Of a stretch of DNA of 10,942 bases, positions 5,370 through 10,942 are shown in pieces (the first letter of the stretch is position 1; each line of letters opens with the position of its first letter). This stretch comes from Nitrospinota bacterium (lineage in GTDB: Bacteria; Nitrospinota; Nitrospinia; UBA9942; JAHJSF01): the NCBI GenBank assembly GCA_018830405.1, contig JAHJSF010000084.1, forward strand, positions 1-10,942, given 5' to 3'. The notes beneath the pieces were generated by a model that saw nothing but the letters and a program-made list of their open reading frames with translations, did not search any database and had not been told where the DNA came from. A program made the position numbers and the translations under genes.

Positions 5370-5921
5370 TTATAGCGGCGTGACAATATCTCTCTTGGTG
5401 AAGAGTGAATCAAAGGAGTAGCCGGCCGCCTCTATCGCCTCTCGGCCTCCCTCTTGCCGATCTACAATGGATATGACCTTTATAACCTTAAACCCGGCCT
5501 CTTCCGACTTTTCAATGGCCTTTAGGGTAGACCCTCCTGTTGTAACAACATCTTCCACCATTACTACTCTGGAGCCTTCTTTAAGGTTATACCCCCCCTC
5601 TATGGAGAGTCTCTTGCCGTGCTTTTTCGGTTCTTTTCTTATCAAGAACCCGGTAATGGGCTGACCTTCAAGATGGCTTACAATGGTTACTGCAGTGGTT
5701 ATCGGGTCGGCCCCAATGCTCATCCCCCCAACACCATCAGGTTTTAGGTCGCGTATGGCCTCAAAGATAAGTTTACCGACCAGCCATGCCCCATAAGGGT
5801 CGGTGGTGGTCATCTTTCCATCGAAGTAGAAGTTGCTCTTTTTTCCCGAGGAAAGGGTGACCTCTCTCTCTTCGTAAGATTGCGCTTTCAATATGTCTAT
5901 CAGGTCTTGTCTTATGCTCAT
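5370..5921 (-). CDS. pyrE: Orotate phosphoribosyltransferase
   Basis: A 183-residue type I phosphoribosyltransferase that joins orotate and PRPP to make orotidine 5'-monophosphate in de novo pyrimidine synthesis. The PRPP-binding motif VVMVEDVVTTGGS is at residues 119-131 with the acidic pair Glu123-Asp124. The flexible catalytic loop RKEPKKHGKRLSIEG is at 95-109 with Arg95, Lys99, Lys100, His101 and Lys103. The N-terminal SSGKKSNFYFDGK segment is the family's substrate-hood region. Length is at the short end of the usual range, like cyanobacterial and deltaproteobacterial forms. The gene is convergent with tldD and divergent from the NUDIX gene. AGAGGCAAG just upstream of the ATG serves as a weak ribosome site. 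Confidence 0.95.
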   Translation of the reverse strand: MSIRQDLIDILKAQSYEEREVTLSSGKKSNFYFDGKMTTTDPYGAWLVGKLIFEAIRDLKPDGVGGMSIGADPITTAVTIVSHLEGQPITGFLIRKEPKKHGKRLSIEGGYNLKEGSRVVMVEDVVTTGGSTLKAIEKSEEAGFKVIKVISIVDRQEGGREAIEAAGYSFDSLFTKRDIVTPL

Positions 5922-5953
5922 AATCTTGCCTCTAAGTTTATTTTTTGGAAAAT

Positions 5954-5979
5954 ATTATACGACCGATTATAACATTATA
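5954..5979 (-). promoter_or_regulatory. Probable pyrE promoter area with three TATAAT hexamers
   Basis: On the minus strand, TATAAT occurs three times, at 5959-5954, 5971-5966 and 5979-5974, all 33 to 58 bp upstream of the pyrE start. None has a convincing -35 at 16-18 bp, so which is used is unclear. The AT-rich stretch lies in the 131-bp space shared with the divergent NUDIX gene. Confidence 0.4.
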
Positions 5980-5992
5980 TGTCTGTCTCCAT

Positions 5993-6021
5993 TTGCTTAA
6001 ATCGTCTAAATTTGTTAGATT
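5993..6021 (+). promoter_or_regulatory. Candidate promoter of the NUDIX gene
   Basis: TTGCTT (5993-5998), a 17-bp spacer and TAGATT (6016-6021) give four of six matches in each sigma-70 box. The distance to the ATG at 6053 is about 30 bp. This is a modest match in AT-rich sequence and is offered as a candidate only. Confidence 0.35.
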
Positions 6022-6052
6022 TTTGCAGCGGGTAACATTTTAAAAGGGTGTC

Positions 6053-6622
6053 ATGGGCGATAAAAAAAGGTTAAGAGATTGGGAGAGGGTGAGGAGTGAA
6101 GGCGGGCCGGATATTCCCCTTTTTTCGGTTCAATACCATTGGATGAAGAATCCGAGGAATGGGGAATTGTTGAAACGTCTCGTCTTAGAGACCAACGATT
6201 GGGTCAATATTGTTCCCCTTACGGCGGATGGGAATATCATTGTTATTCGGCAATATAGGTTTGGGGTGGAGAGGATAATCACCGAAATTCCCGGCGGATT
6301 GGTAGATATAGGCGAGGGGCATCGAGAGGCGGCTATTAGGGAGCTTAGGGAGGAAACGGGGTATGCGAGTGATGATTGGGTCTATCTTGGTTCGGTAGAG
6401 CCAAATCCGGCCATACATAATAATCGGTGCCACCATTGGCTGGCCAAGGGGATTGTTAAAGTAGCGGAGGCCGAGCTTGATGAGGGGGAGGATATTGAAG
6501 TTAATCTTATATCGGTTGAGGAACTCCGCTCTCAGGTTAAGTCGGGAGAGATCCGTCATTCTCTGGTGCTGTCGGCCCTGTCGAGGGTTTTTGACCTTTG
6601 GCCAAATAAGAGGGCGCCATAA
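6053..6622 (+). CDS. NUDIX hydrolase, ADP-ribose pyrophosphatase type
   Basis: A 189-residue NUDIX enzyme. The full box is present: G82-x5-E88-x7-R96-E97-L98-x-E100-E101-x-G103-Y104, with the metal-binding glutamates intact. The preceding RQYRFG (66-71) and EIPGG (78-82) are typical of the ADP-ribose pyrophosphatase branch (NudF-like), and a proline at 119, 15-16 residues after the box, also fits that branch. Likely reaction: ADP-ribose or a similar nucleoside diphosphate derivative to AMP plus a sugar phosphate. Substrate assignment within this superfamily is uncertain. The ATG is preceded by AAAAGGGTG (6042-6050). The gene stands alone, with its own control region before pheA downstream. 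Confidence 0.9.
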   Translation: MGDKKRLRDWERVRSEGGPDIPLFSVQYHWMKNPRNGELLKRLVLETNDWVNIVPLTADGNIIVIRQYRFGVERIITEIPGGLVDIGEGHREAAIRELREETGYASDDWVYLGSVEPNPAIHNNRCHHWLAKGIVKVAEAELDEGEDIEVNLISVEELRSQVKSGEIRHSLVLSALSRVFDLWPNKRAP

Positions 6623-6681
6623 CTTTGCATACCTTCGTTGTTCCTTGGCCCCCTCTCTTGGCGTTGTCTTTACACTAATTA

Positions 6682-6690
6682 TGTTATAAT
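6682..6690 (+). promoter_or_regulatory. Extended -10 promoter element upstream of pheA
   Basis: TGTTATAAT at 6682-6690 is a consensus -10 (TATAAT, 6685-6690) with the TGn extension, which can work without a good -35. The nearest -35-like hexamer, TTGTCT (6664-6669), is only 15 bp away. The predicted start of transcription lies about 65 bp upstream of the pheA ATG, leaving a leader with a strong palindrome. This is the best candidate promoter of the pheA-hisC-tyrA operon. Confidence 0.6.
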
Positions 6691-6720
6691 ATTGACCTCA
6701 ACGGAATCTCCTTAGTTGTG

Positions 6721-6736
6721 TGAGGAGGCCTCCTCA
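6721..6736 (+). promoter_or_regulatory. Perfect 16-bp palindrome in the pheA leader
   Basis: TGAGGAGGCCTCCTCA is self-complementary over all 16 bases. It contains the only Shine-Dalgarno-like sequence of the leader (GAGGAGG, 6722-6728), but that lies 34 bases before the ATG at 6763. It could be a protein-binding operator or an RNA hairpin; no T-run follows, so it is not a simple terminator. I see no Phe- or Tyr-rich leader peptide and no T-box. Confidence 0.5.
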
Positions 6737-6762
6737 TTATAACCATCTCAACCTTGATTTTT

Positions 6763-7836
6763 ATGACCGATAAGAAGATAGAGGAGTTAAGAAAAGAGAT
6801 TGATAAGATAGATTCTGAAACATTGGTCCTTCTGAATAAGAGGGCTGATTTGGCCATTCAGATCGGTAAAATCAAAAAGGCTACTAATAGCCATGTTCAT
6901 TTTCCGGCCCGAGAGAGGGAGCTGATAGAGAGACTCTCTTCCCAGAATAAGGGGCCTTTGAATGAGGAGATGATAGGGGCTATATATAGAGAGGTTATCT
7001 CGGCCGTCCGTTCACTCGAAAACGATCTAAAGATTTCCTATCTGGGTCCTCCCGGAACATTTACCCATATGGCGGCCATAAGTGAGTTCGGCTCATCATC
7101 TACCTTTGTTCCGGCCGGTTCCATAGACGATATCTTGGCCGATACGGAGCGGGGGCGCGCAGAATACGGGGTTGTCCCGGTCGAAAACTCAACCGAGGGG
7201 ATGGTTACCAGAACCCTTGACCTGCTGGTCGACACCGACCTTAAGATATACGGGGAGAGATTCATGCCGATTCATCTCTATCTCCTCTCCAAATCGAATA
7301 ATCTTAAAGAAATAAAAAAGGTCTATTCCCACTATCAACCCCTGGCCCAGGCAATAGGCTGGCTTAATACCAACATGAAGGGTATCCCCTTAGAGGAAAC
7401 CCCGAGCACCATATATGCGGCCGAGAAGGCCTCAACCGAGGTTGGAGCGGCGGCCATATCGTCCAAGTATGCCGCCTCCATCCATGGGCTAAATATCCTG
7501 GGGGAGAAGATAGAGGATGTCAGCGGCAATACGACCAGGTTTCTGATATTAGGCAACAGAGAAAGGGAGGTTACCGGTAATGATAAGACATCCCTTATCC
7601 TTTCAACAAAAAATGAGCCGGGGGCGCTACATCGTATCCTGGAACTATTTGCCAAGGAGTCTATAGACCTGACCAAGATAGAGTCGAGACCGATGAAGAA
7701 GAAGGTTTGGGAATACCTGTTTTTCATCGACCTTAAAGGGCACAAGGATGACCCCCTCATAAAAAAGGTGCTCGATAGGCTCGCTAAAGAGGTCACCTTT
7801 CTAAAGATATCGGGTTCCTATCCGGTGAGCAGATAG
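6763..7836 (+). CDS. pheA: Chorismate mutase / prephenate dehydratase (P-protein)
   Basis: A 357-residue bifunctional enzyme of phenylalanine synthesis: chorismate to prephenate to phenylpyruvate. Residues 1-90 are an AroQ-type mutase; Arg10, Arg27, Lys38, Arg50 and Glu51 line up with E. coli Arg11, Arg28, Lys39, Arg51 and Glu52. The dehydratase spans about 92-275, beginning with YLGPPGTFTH (93-102) and including PVENSTEG (139-146) and the catalytic NTTRF (256-260). A C-terminal ACT domain carries GALH (287-290) and ESRP (307-310), the motifs for feedback inhibition by phenylalanine. ATG 6763 is chosen over a TTG at 6754; neither has a Shine-Dalgarno. It is the first gene of the operon with hisC and tyrA. 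Confidence 0.96.
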   Translation: MTDKKIEELRKEIDKIDSETLVLLNKRADLAIQIGKIKKATNSHVHFPARERELIERLSSQNKGPLNEEMIGAIYREVISAVRSLENDLKISYLGPPGTFTHMAAISEFGSSSTFVPAGSIDDILADTERGRAEYGVVPVENSTEGMVTRTLDLLVDTDLKIYGERFMPIHLYLLSKSNNLKEIKKVYSHYQPLAQAIGWLNTNMKGIPLEETPSTIYAAEKASTEVGAAAISSKYAASIHGLNILGEKIEDVSGNTTRFLILGNREREVTGNDKTSLILSTKNEPGALHRILELFAKESIDLTKIESRPMKKKVWEYLFFIDLKGHKDDPLIKKVLDRLAKEVTFLKISGSYPVSR

Positions 7837-7841
7837 CCAAG

Positions 7842-8933
7842 ATGAATGTTGCCGATAATATAAAGTCCCTTGTTCCATATCCCCCCGGAAAACCGATAGA
7901 GGAGCTTGAGCGGGAGCTGGGGATAAGCGGCAGTGTTAAACTGGCCTCGAATGAGAATCCGCTCGGCCCATCCCCCTTGGCCGTTGAGGCAATTAAAAAA
8001 GCCTGCGGCAAGATAAATTTTTATCCCGACGGTGGAGGGTTTTACCTCAAGGAGAAACTGAGTGGCCTCCTGAATGTCTCTCCAAAAAACATTATCCTGG
8101 GGAATGGTTCAAACGAGATCATAGAGATACTTCTTAGAACCTTTCTTGGTTCTGGTGACGATGTTGTTATGGCCGATCAGGCCTTCATCGTCTACTCCCT
8201 TATTACCAAGGCGGCTGGCGGCGAAGTAATTGCCGTTCCATTAATAGACTATACCCATGACCTTGCAGGTTTAGAAAAGGCCGTAACGGCCAAGACACGC
8301 CTCATCTTTATCGCCAATCCGAATAATCCTACCGGAACGTCTGTTGGAGAGAGTGAACTGAGGAAGATGTTAGATAGTGTCCCCAAGGATATTCTGGTCG
8401 TTTTGGATGAGGCCTATTGCGAATATGTCGGGAGGGACGATTATCCAGATTCGGTCAAACTATTGGAGGAGCATAAGAATATTGTTATCTTGCGGACCTT
8501 CTCCAAGATATATGGACTGGCCGGGGTGCGTGTCGGTTATGGGATTGGGAGTGAGGAGGTTGTCGATTATATGAATCGTGTCCGCCAACCCTTCAATGTC
8601 AATTCCCTCGGCCAAGTAGCGGCCTTGGCTGCCCTGTCTGACGAGGGACATGTCAGGAAGAGTATAGAGTCTAACAATCTTGGTAAAAAATATCTCTACA
8701 CCTCCTTTGAGGAGATGGGTCTTTCCTACGTAAGAACCGAGGGAAACTTTATTCTGGTCGAGGTGGGGAATGGGGTTGAGGTGTATAACCAACTACTGAA
8801 AGAGGGGGTTATTGTCAGGCCTATGGCCGGCTACAAATTTCCCTCTCATATCAGGGTGACCATAGGGAAGATAGATGAGAACGAGAGGTTTATCACCTCA
8901 CTTAAGAAGGTTCTAAATACTGCTACCAAATAG
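7842..8933 (+). CDS. hisC: HisC-type aminotransferase, probably aromatic
   Basis: A 363-residue PLP-dependent aminotransferase of the histidinol-phosphate aminotransferase (HisC) subfamily, fold type I. The N-terminal LASNENPLGPSP is the family hallmark. NPNNPTG (159-165), Asp189 and Tyr192 in LDEAYCEY, the Schiff-base Lys222 in RTFSKIYGLAGVRVGY and Arg338 in HIRVTIG complete the cofactor and substrate-carboxylate sites. HisC enzymes often accept phenylpyruvate and 4-hydroxyphenylpyruvate. Lying 5 bp after pheA and 3 bp before tyrA, this copy probably makes the last step to Phe and Tyr (or transaminates prephenate). A role in histidine synthesis is not excluded. The ribosome site is weak (AGCCAAG), suggesting coupling to pheA translation. 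Confidence 0.92.
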   Translation: MNVADNIKSLVPYPPGKPIEELERELGISGSVKLASNENPLGPSPLAVEAIKKACGKINFYPDGGGFYLKEKLSGLLNVSPKNIILGNGSNEIIEILLRTFLGSGDDVVMADQAFIVYSLITKAAGGEVIAVPLIDYTHDLAGLEKAVTAKTRLIFIANPNNPTGTSVGESELRKMLDSVPKDILVVLDEAYCEYVGRDDYPDSVKLLEEHKNIVILRTFSKIYGLAGVRVGYGIGSEEVVDYMNRVRQPFNVNSLGQVAALAALSDEGHVRKSIESNNLGKKYLYTSFEEMGLSYVRTEGNFILVEVGNGVEVYNQLLKEGVIVRPMAGYKFPSHIRVTIGKIDENERFITSLKKVLNTATK

Positions 8934-8936
8934 ATT

Positions 8937-9803
8937 ATGAATATTCATTTCGAACAGATTACCATTATCGGCGTTGGCCTTATAGGGGGCTCTTTTGCCA
9001 GGGTATGTAAAAAAAAGGGACTTGTCGATAGGGCTGTAGGATATGGGCGAGGGGAGGCCAATCTCAAGAAGGGGGTTGAACTTGGGGTTATAGATTCCTA
9101 TTCCCTTAACCTAAAAGAAGCGGTTCAAGGGGCAGACCTGATAATGTTATCCCCTTCCGTAGATGCAATCATAAATATTGCCGAGGAGATGCTCCCCTTT
9201 CTAAAACCGGGGGTAATAGTTACAGACGCCGGCAGTGTTAAGGGGGAGATTGTCAGGAGGCTTGAGAAGGTTTTCCCCAAAGATATACATTTTGTTGGGG
9301 GGCACCCGATAGCCGGGACGGAGAAGGGGGGGGTGGAGGCCTCTTTTGATACACTCTTTGAGGGGGCGCGCTGTATTATTACTCCGACTAAAAAGACCGA
9401 TGGGGAGAGCTTGGAGAAGATAAAGGGCCTTTGGCAGGAGATCGGTTCCATCGTTATGGAGATGGGAGCGGAGGAGCATGACCTTCTAATGGGGGGGATC
9501 AGCCATCTTCCGCATATAGCGGCCTATGCCCTGGTCAACGCCGTTTCAAATATTCCGGCGGATAAAGATAAGCTAAGGGGACTTTCGGCCGGAGGGTTTA
9601 AGGATATTACCCGCATCGCCTCCAGTTCTCCCGGACTCTGGAGAGAGATATCGATGATGAACCGTGATACACTCCTTAAACTTATAGCCGATTACAGAGA
9701 AATATTAGAGGCGATGGAGAAGGATATCAGAGAGGGACGGGGGGAGAGCCTGGAAGAAGGTTTCGCCAAGGCCAAGGTCTTTAGAGATTCCATACAGGGG
9801 TAG
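8937..9803 (+). CDS. tyrA: Prephenate dehydrogenase
   Basis: A 288-residue dehydrogenase of the TyrA family, converting prephenate (or arogenate) to 4-hydroxyphenylpyruvate (or tyrosine). The Rossmann motif G12-V-G14-L-I-G17-G18-S is at the N-terminus. The catalytic and substrate residues are in GGHPIAGTEKGG (His123) and SHLPHIAAYAL (His190, His193). The all-helical C-terminal domain follows. There is no ACT domain, unlike the ~370-residue Bacillus form, so tyrosine feedback, if any, must act at the active site. NAD versus NADP preference and prephenate versus arogenate use cannot be settled by eye. The gene starts 3 bp after hisC without a clear Shine-Dalgarno, so it is likely translated by coupling. 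Confidence 0.94.
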   Translation: MNIHFEQITIIGVGLIGGSFARVCKKKGLVDRAVGYGRGEANLKKGVELGVIDSYSLNLKEAVQGADLIMLSPSVDAIINIAEEMLPFLKPGVIVTDAGSVKGEIVRRLEKVFPKDIHFVGGHPIAGTEKGGVEASFDTLFEGARCIITPTKKTDGESLEKIKGLWQEIGSIVMEMGAEEHDLLMGGISHLPHIAAYALVNAVSNIPADKDKLRGLSAGGFKDITRIASSSPGLWREISMMNRDTLLKLIADYREILEAMEKDIREGRGESLEEGFAKAKVFRDSIQG

Positions 9804-9830
9804 TCGTATATTTGCCACGGAGGTGCTAAG

Positions 9831-9881
9831 ATGAGCAGTGAACAACCCCCTTTTGATTCCCCCTTTGTTAAGGGGGATTGA
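9831..9881 (+). CDS. 16-codon mini-ORF with strong ribosome site
   Basis: An ATG at 9831 is preceded at 5 bases by GGAGGTG (9819-9825), the best Shine-Dalgarno in the window. It opens a frame of 16 codons, MSSEQPPFDSPFVKGD, ending in TGA. Its first codons resemble those of the next gene (MNSEEP). From codon 5 onward it runs into the palindromic element at 9844-9888. It may be the remnant 5' end of a gene interrupted by the repeat, a leader peptide, or chance. It is listed because the ribosome site is unusually good. Confidence 0.3.
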   Translation: MSSEQPPFDSPFVKGD

Positions 9882-9888
9882 GGGGGTT
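9844..9888. repeat. AACCCCC/GGGGGTT palindromic dispersed element
   Basis: Outer arms AACCCCC (9844-9850) and GGGGGTT (9882-9888) enclose an inner hairpin TCCCCCTT (9858-9865) with AAGGGGGA (9870-9877) around TGTT. A partial relative is at 656-686. Similar C5/G5 palindromes are common intergenic repeats in environmental bacterial genomes. It lies between tyrA and the Wzz-like gene and may break the operon. Confidence 0.7.
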
Positions 9889-9946
9889 ATGGAAAAAAGA
9901 CTATGAGGTCTGTCGGCATAAAAATTTTAATCGAGGAGTGTTGGAT

Positions 9947-10933
9947 ATGAATAGTGAAGAGCCGAAGAGAGCGGTTGTCTGCTATGAGGATGAGATAGAC
10001 CTTTTTGAATATGTCTCGATACTCCTGAAATATTGGAAAAGACTGGTTTTGGCTGCTATTGTTGGGGGACTGGCTACATACCTGTATGTTGTTTTGTCCC
10101 TACCCCATAATTCGTCGACTATTCATATTGAGTTGGGGCATGATATCGGTAGGGCAGGATATGCCGATGGAACCGATTTCAGGAAAGAGGATCTGATAGA
10201 TAAGGCCGTTCTGAATGAGGTCTATGGAAAACTGACCAACCTCCCAATCAAGACCCCCGAAAAATTTATAGATAGTTTTAGTGTGGCTGATGTAGAACTG
10301 GTTGGGTCTGGTGAACAACCTAAAAATGGCGAAAAACTGTTTGATTTAAACAAATATATCATCTCCTTTTCTCCCCGAAAAAATATACCACCGGAGGAGA
10401 GAGAGGATATCCTAAATAATCTTGTCTGGGAATACTCCGACTATGTGGTATCAAAGCACCCCCCTGTATATAATCACCAGTTTGTCAACTACCGTGAAGC
10501 GGGGAAAGAGTGGCCCATAAAATCTCCGGCAGAATATAGACCAAAATTGGTTAAAGACATTGCGTTACTCAGCACAGAGATAGACAAGATGAACAAGGAA
10601 TTGGAAACGGCTAAATATATAGCCGATTTGTCCAGAAATGTGAATATAGATCCCAACATAAGGGATTTTAACAGCAATATTCCATCGGCCAAACTTCTTA
10701 TTGATAATATTAAGACTATTCGGACCGTTACCCTGGATCTATATAAGAAAGAGCTGCTCCTGGCCGACTATCAGGGTATTTTATCTGCAATTGATTACCA
10801 CATTGAAAGAGGGGATTCTTTAGACAATATTGACATTAAAGAGGCGGCCTATGCGAGGGGACTTATTAAATCAAAGGTTATTGCCCACAAAGATACTAAG
10901 GTCTCATATAAATATGGGCTCATCGCGTCTTAG
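9947..10933 (+). CDS. Wzz-like polysaccharide chain-length protein, C-terminal helix missing
   Basis: A 328-residue protein. The N-terminus EDEIDLFEYVSILLKYWKRL, followed by a membrane helix at about residues 33-53, is typical of Wzz/polysaccharide co-polymerase proteins, which set O-antigen or exopolysaccharide length from the inner membrane. The rest would be periplasmic and includes a probable coiled coil at about 200-225 (LVKDIALLSTEIDKMNKELE). Family members end with a second membrane helix. Here the chain ends KVSYKYGLIAS at a TAG (10931-10933), where that helix would begin, so it may be a nonsense truncation; the window ends 9 bases later. ATG 9947 has GAGGAG (9933-9938) upstream and is preferred over a TTG at 9878, which lies in the repeat. 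Low overall similarity leaves the exact subfamily open. Confidence 0.65.
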   Translation: MNSEEPKRAVVCYEDEIDLFEYVSILLKYWKRLVLAAIVGGLATYLYVVLSLPHNSSTIHIELGHDIGRAGYADGTDFRKEDLIDKAVLNEVYGKLTNLPIKTPEKFIDSFSVADVELVGSGEQPKNGEKLFDLNKYIISFSPRKNIPPEEREDILNNLVWEYSDYVVSKHPPVYNHQFVNYREAGKEWPIKSPAEYRPKLVKDIALLSTEIDKMNKELETAKYIADLSRNVNIDPNIRDFNSNIPSAKLLIDNIKTIRTVTLDLYKKELLLADYQGILSAIDYHIERGDSLDNIDIKEAAYARGLIKSKVIAHKDTKVSYKYGLIAS

Positions 10934-10942
10934 TGTGGGTAA

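Noticed and set aside
6690-6762. Attenuator leader peptide or T-box ahead of pheA
   Set aside because: I find no short Phe- or Tyr-rich frame with a ribosome site, no terminator hairpin with a T-run and no T-box core sequence in this short leader.
7335-7796. 153-codon minus-strand frame inside pheA
   Set aside because: It lies fully antisense to a well-conserved enzyme whose motifs are intact. It is a codon-bias shadow.
9878-9946. Earlier TTG start for the Wzz-like gene
   Set aside because: The extra 23 residues are encoded partly by the palindromic element, and no ribosome site precedes the TTG. ATG 9947 has GAGGAG at good spacing.

Overview
The window looks like a chromosomal segment of a Gram-negative bacterium of moderate GC content. 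The guess is Desulfobacterota, Nitrospirota or a related uncultured lineage. The reasons are the gene set (C4 zinc-ribbon coiled-coil protein next to rnpB, a pheA-hisC-tyrA block, a Wzz-type polysaccharide protein) and intergenic spaces packed with GC-rich dispersed palindromes common in such genomes. No gene identifies a species, so this placement is weak.

Layout. 1-808 has no confident gene: one doubtful small membrane ORF on the minus strand, then a mosaic of dispersed repeats (about 500-750). 815-2089 holds two complete type II toxin-antitoxin modules: vapBC on the plus strand and a mazEF-type module on the minus strand, facing each other tail to tail. Each is preceded by an inverted repeat lying on its -10 box, the usual arrangement for autoregulation. 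2289-5045 is a co-directional core block: C4 zinc-ribbon coiled-coil protein, RNase P RNA (rnpB), a small DUF4911-like protein and the metalloprotease gene tldD, the last two overlapping at their stop and start. 5046-5369 has no gene but is full of hairpins and repeats, between tldD and the convergent pyrE (orotate phosphoribosyltransferase, minus strand). pyrE is divergent from a NUDIX hydrolase gene of ADP-ribose pyrophosphatase type.

6682-9803 is a tight operon for phenylalanine and tyrosine synthesis: pheA (fused chorismate mutase, prephenate dehydratase and ACT domain), a HisC-type aminotransferase and tyrA (prephenate dehydrogenase). Together these convert chorismate to prephenate, send it to phenylpyruvate or 4-hydroxyphenylpyruvate, and can supply the final transamination. 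After tyrA comes a 16-codon mini-ORF with a near-perfect Shine-Dalgarno that runs into a dispersed palindrome. The last gene is a Wzz-like chain-length/polysaccharide co-polymerase protein whose reading frame stops just where a C-terminal membrane helix would be expected.

I do not see a clearly new multi-gene system. The points most worth a second look are the possible nonsense truncation of the Wzz-like gene with a duplicated-looking start region upstream, the nested ~95-nt hairpin at 5118-5212, the family of degenerate GTGGTTAA-type intergenic words around the toxin-antitoxin pair, and the missing Shine-Dalgarno and palindromic leader of pheA.
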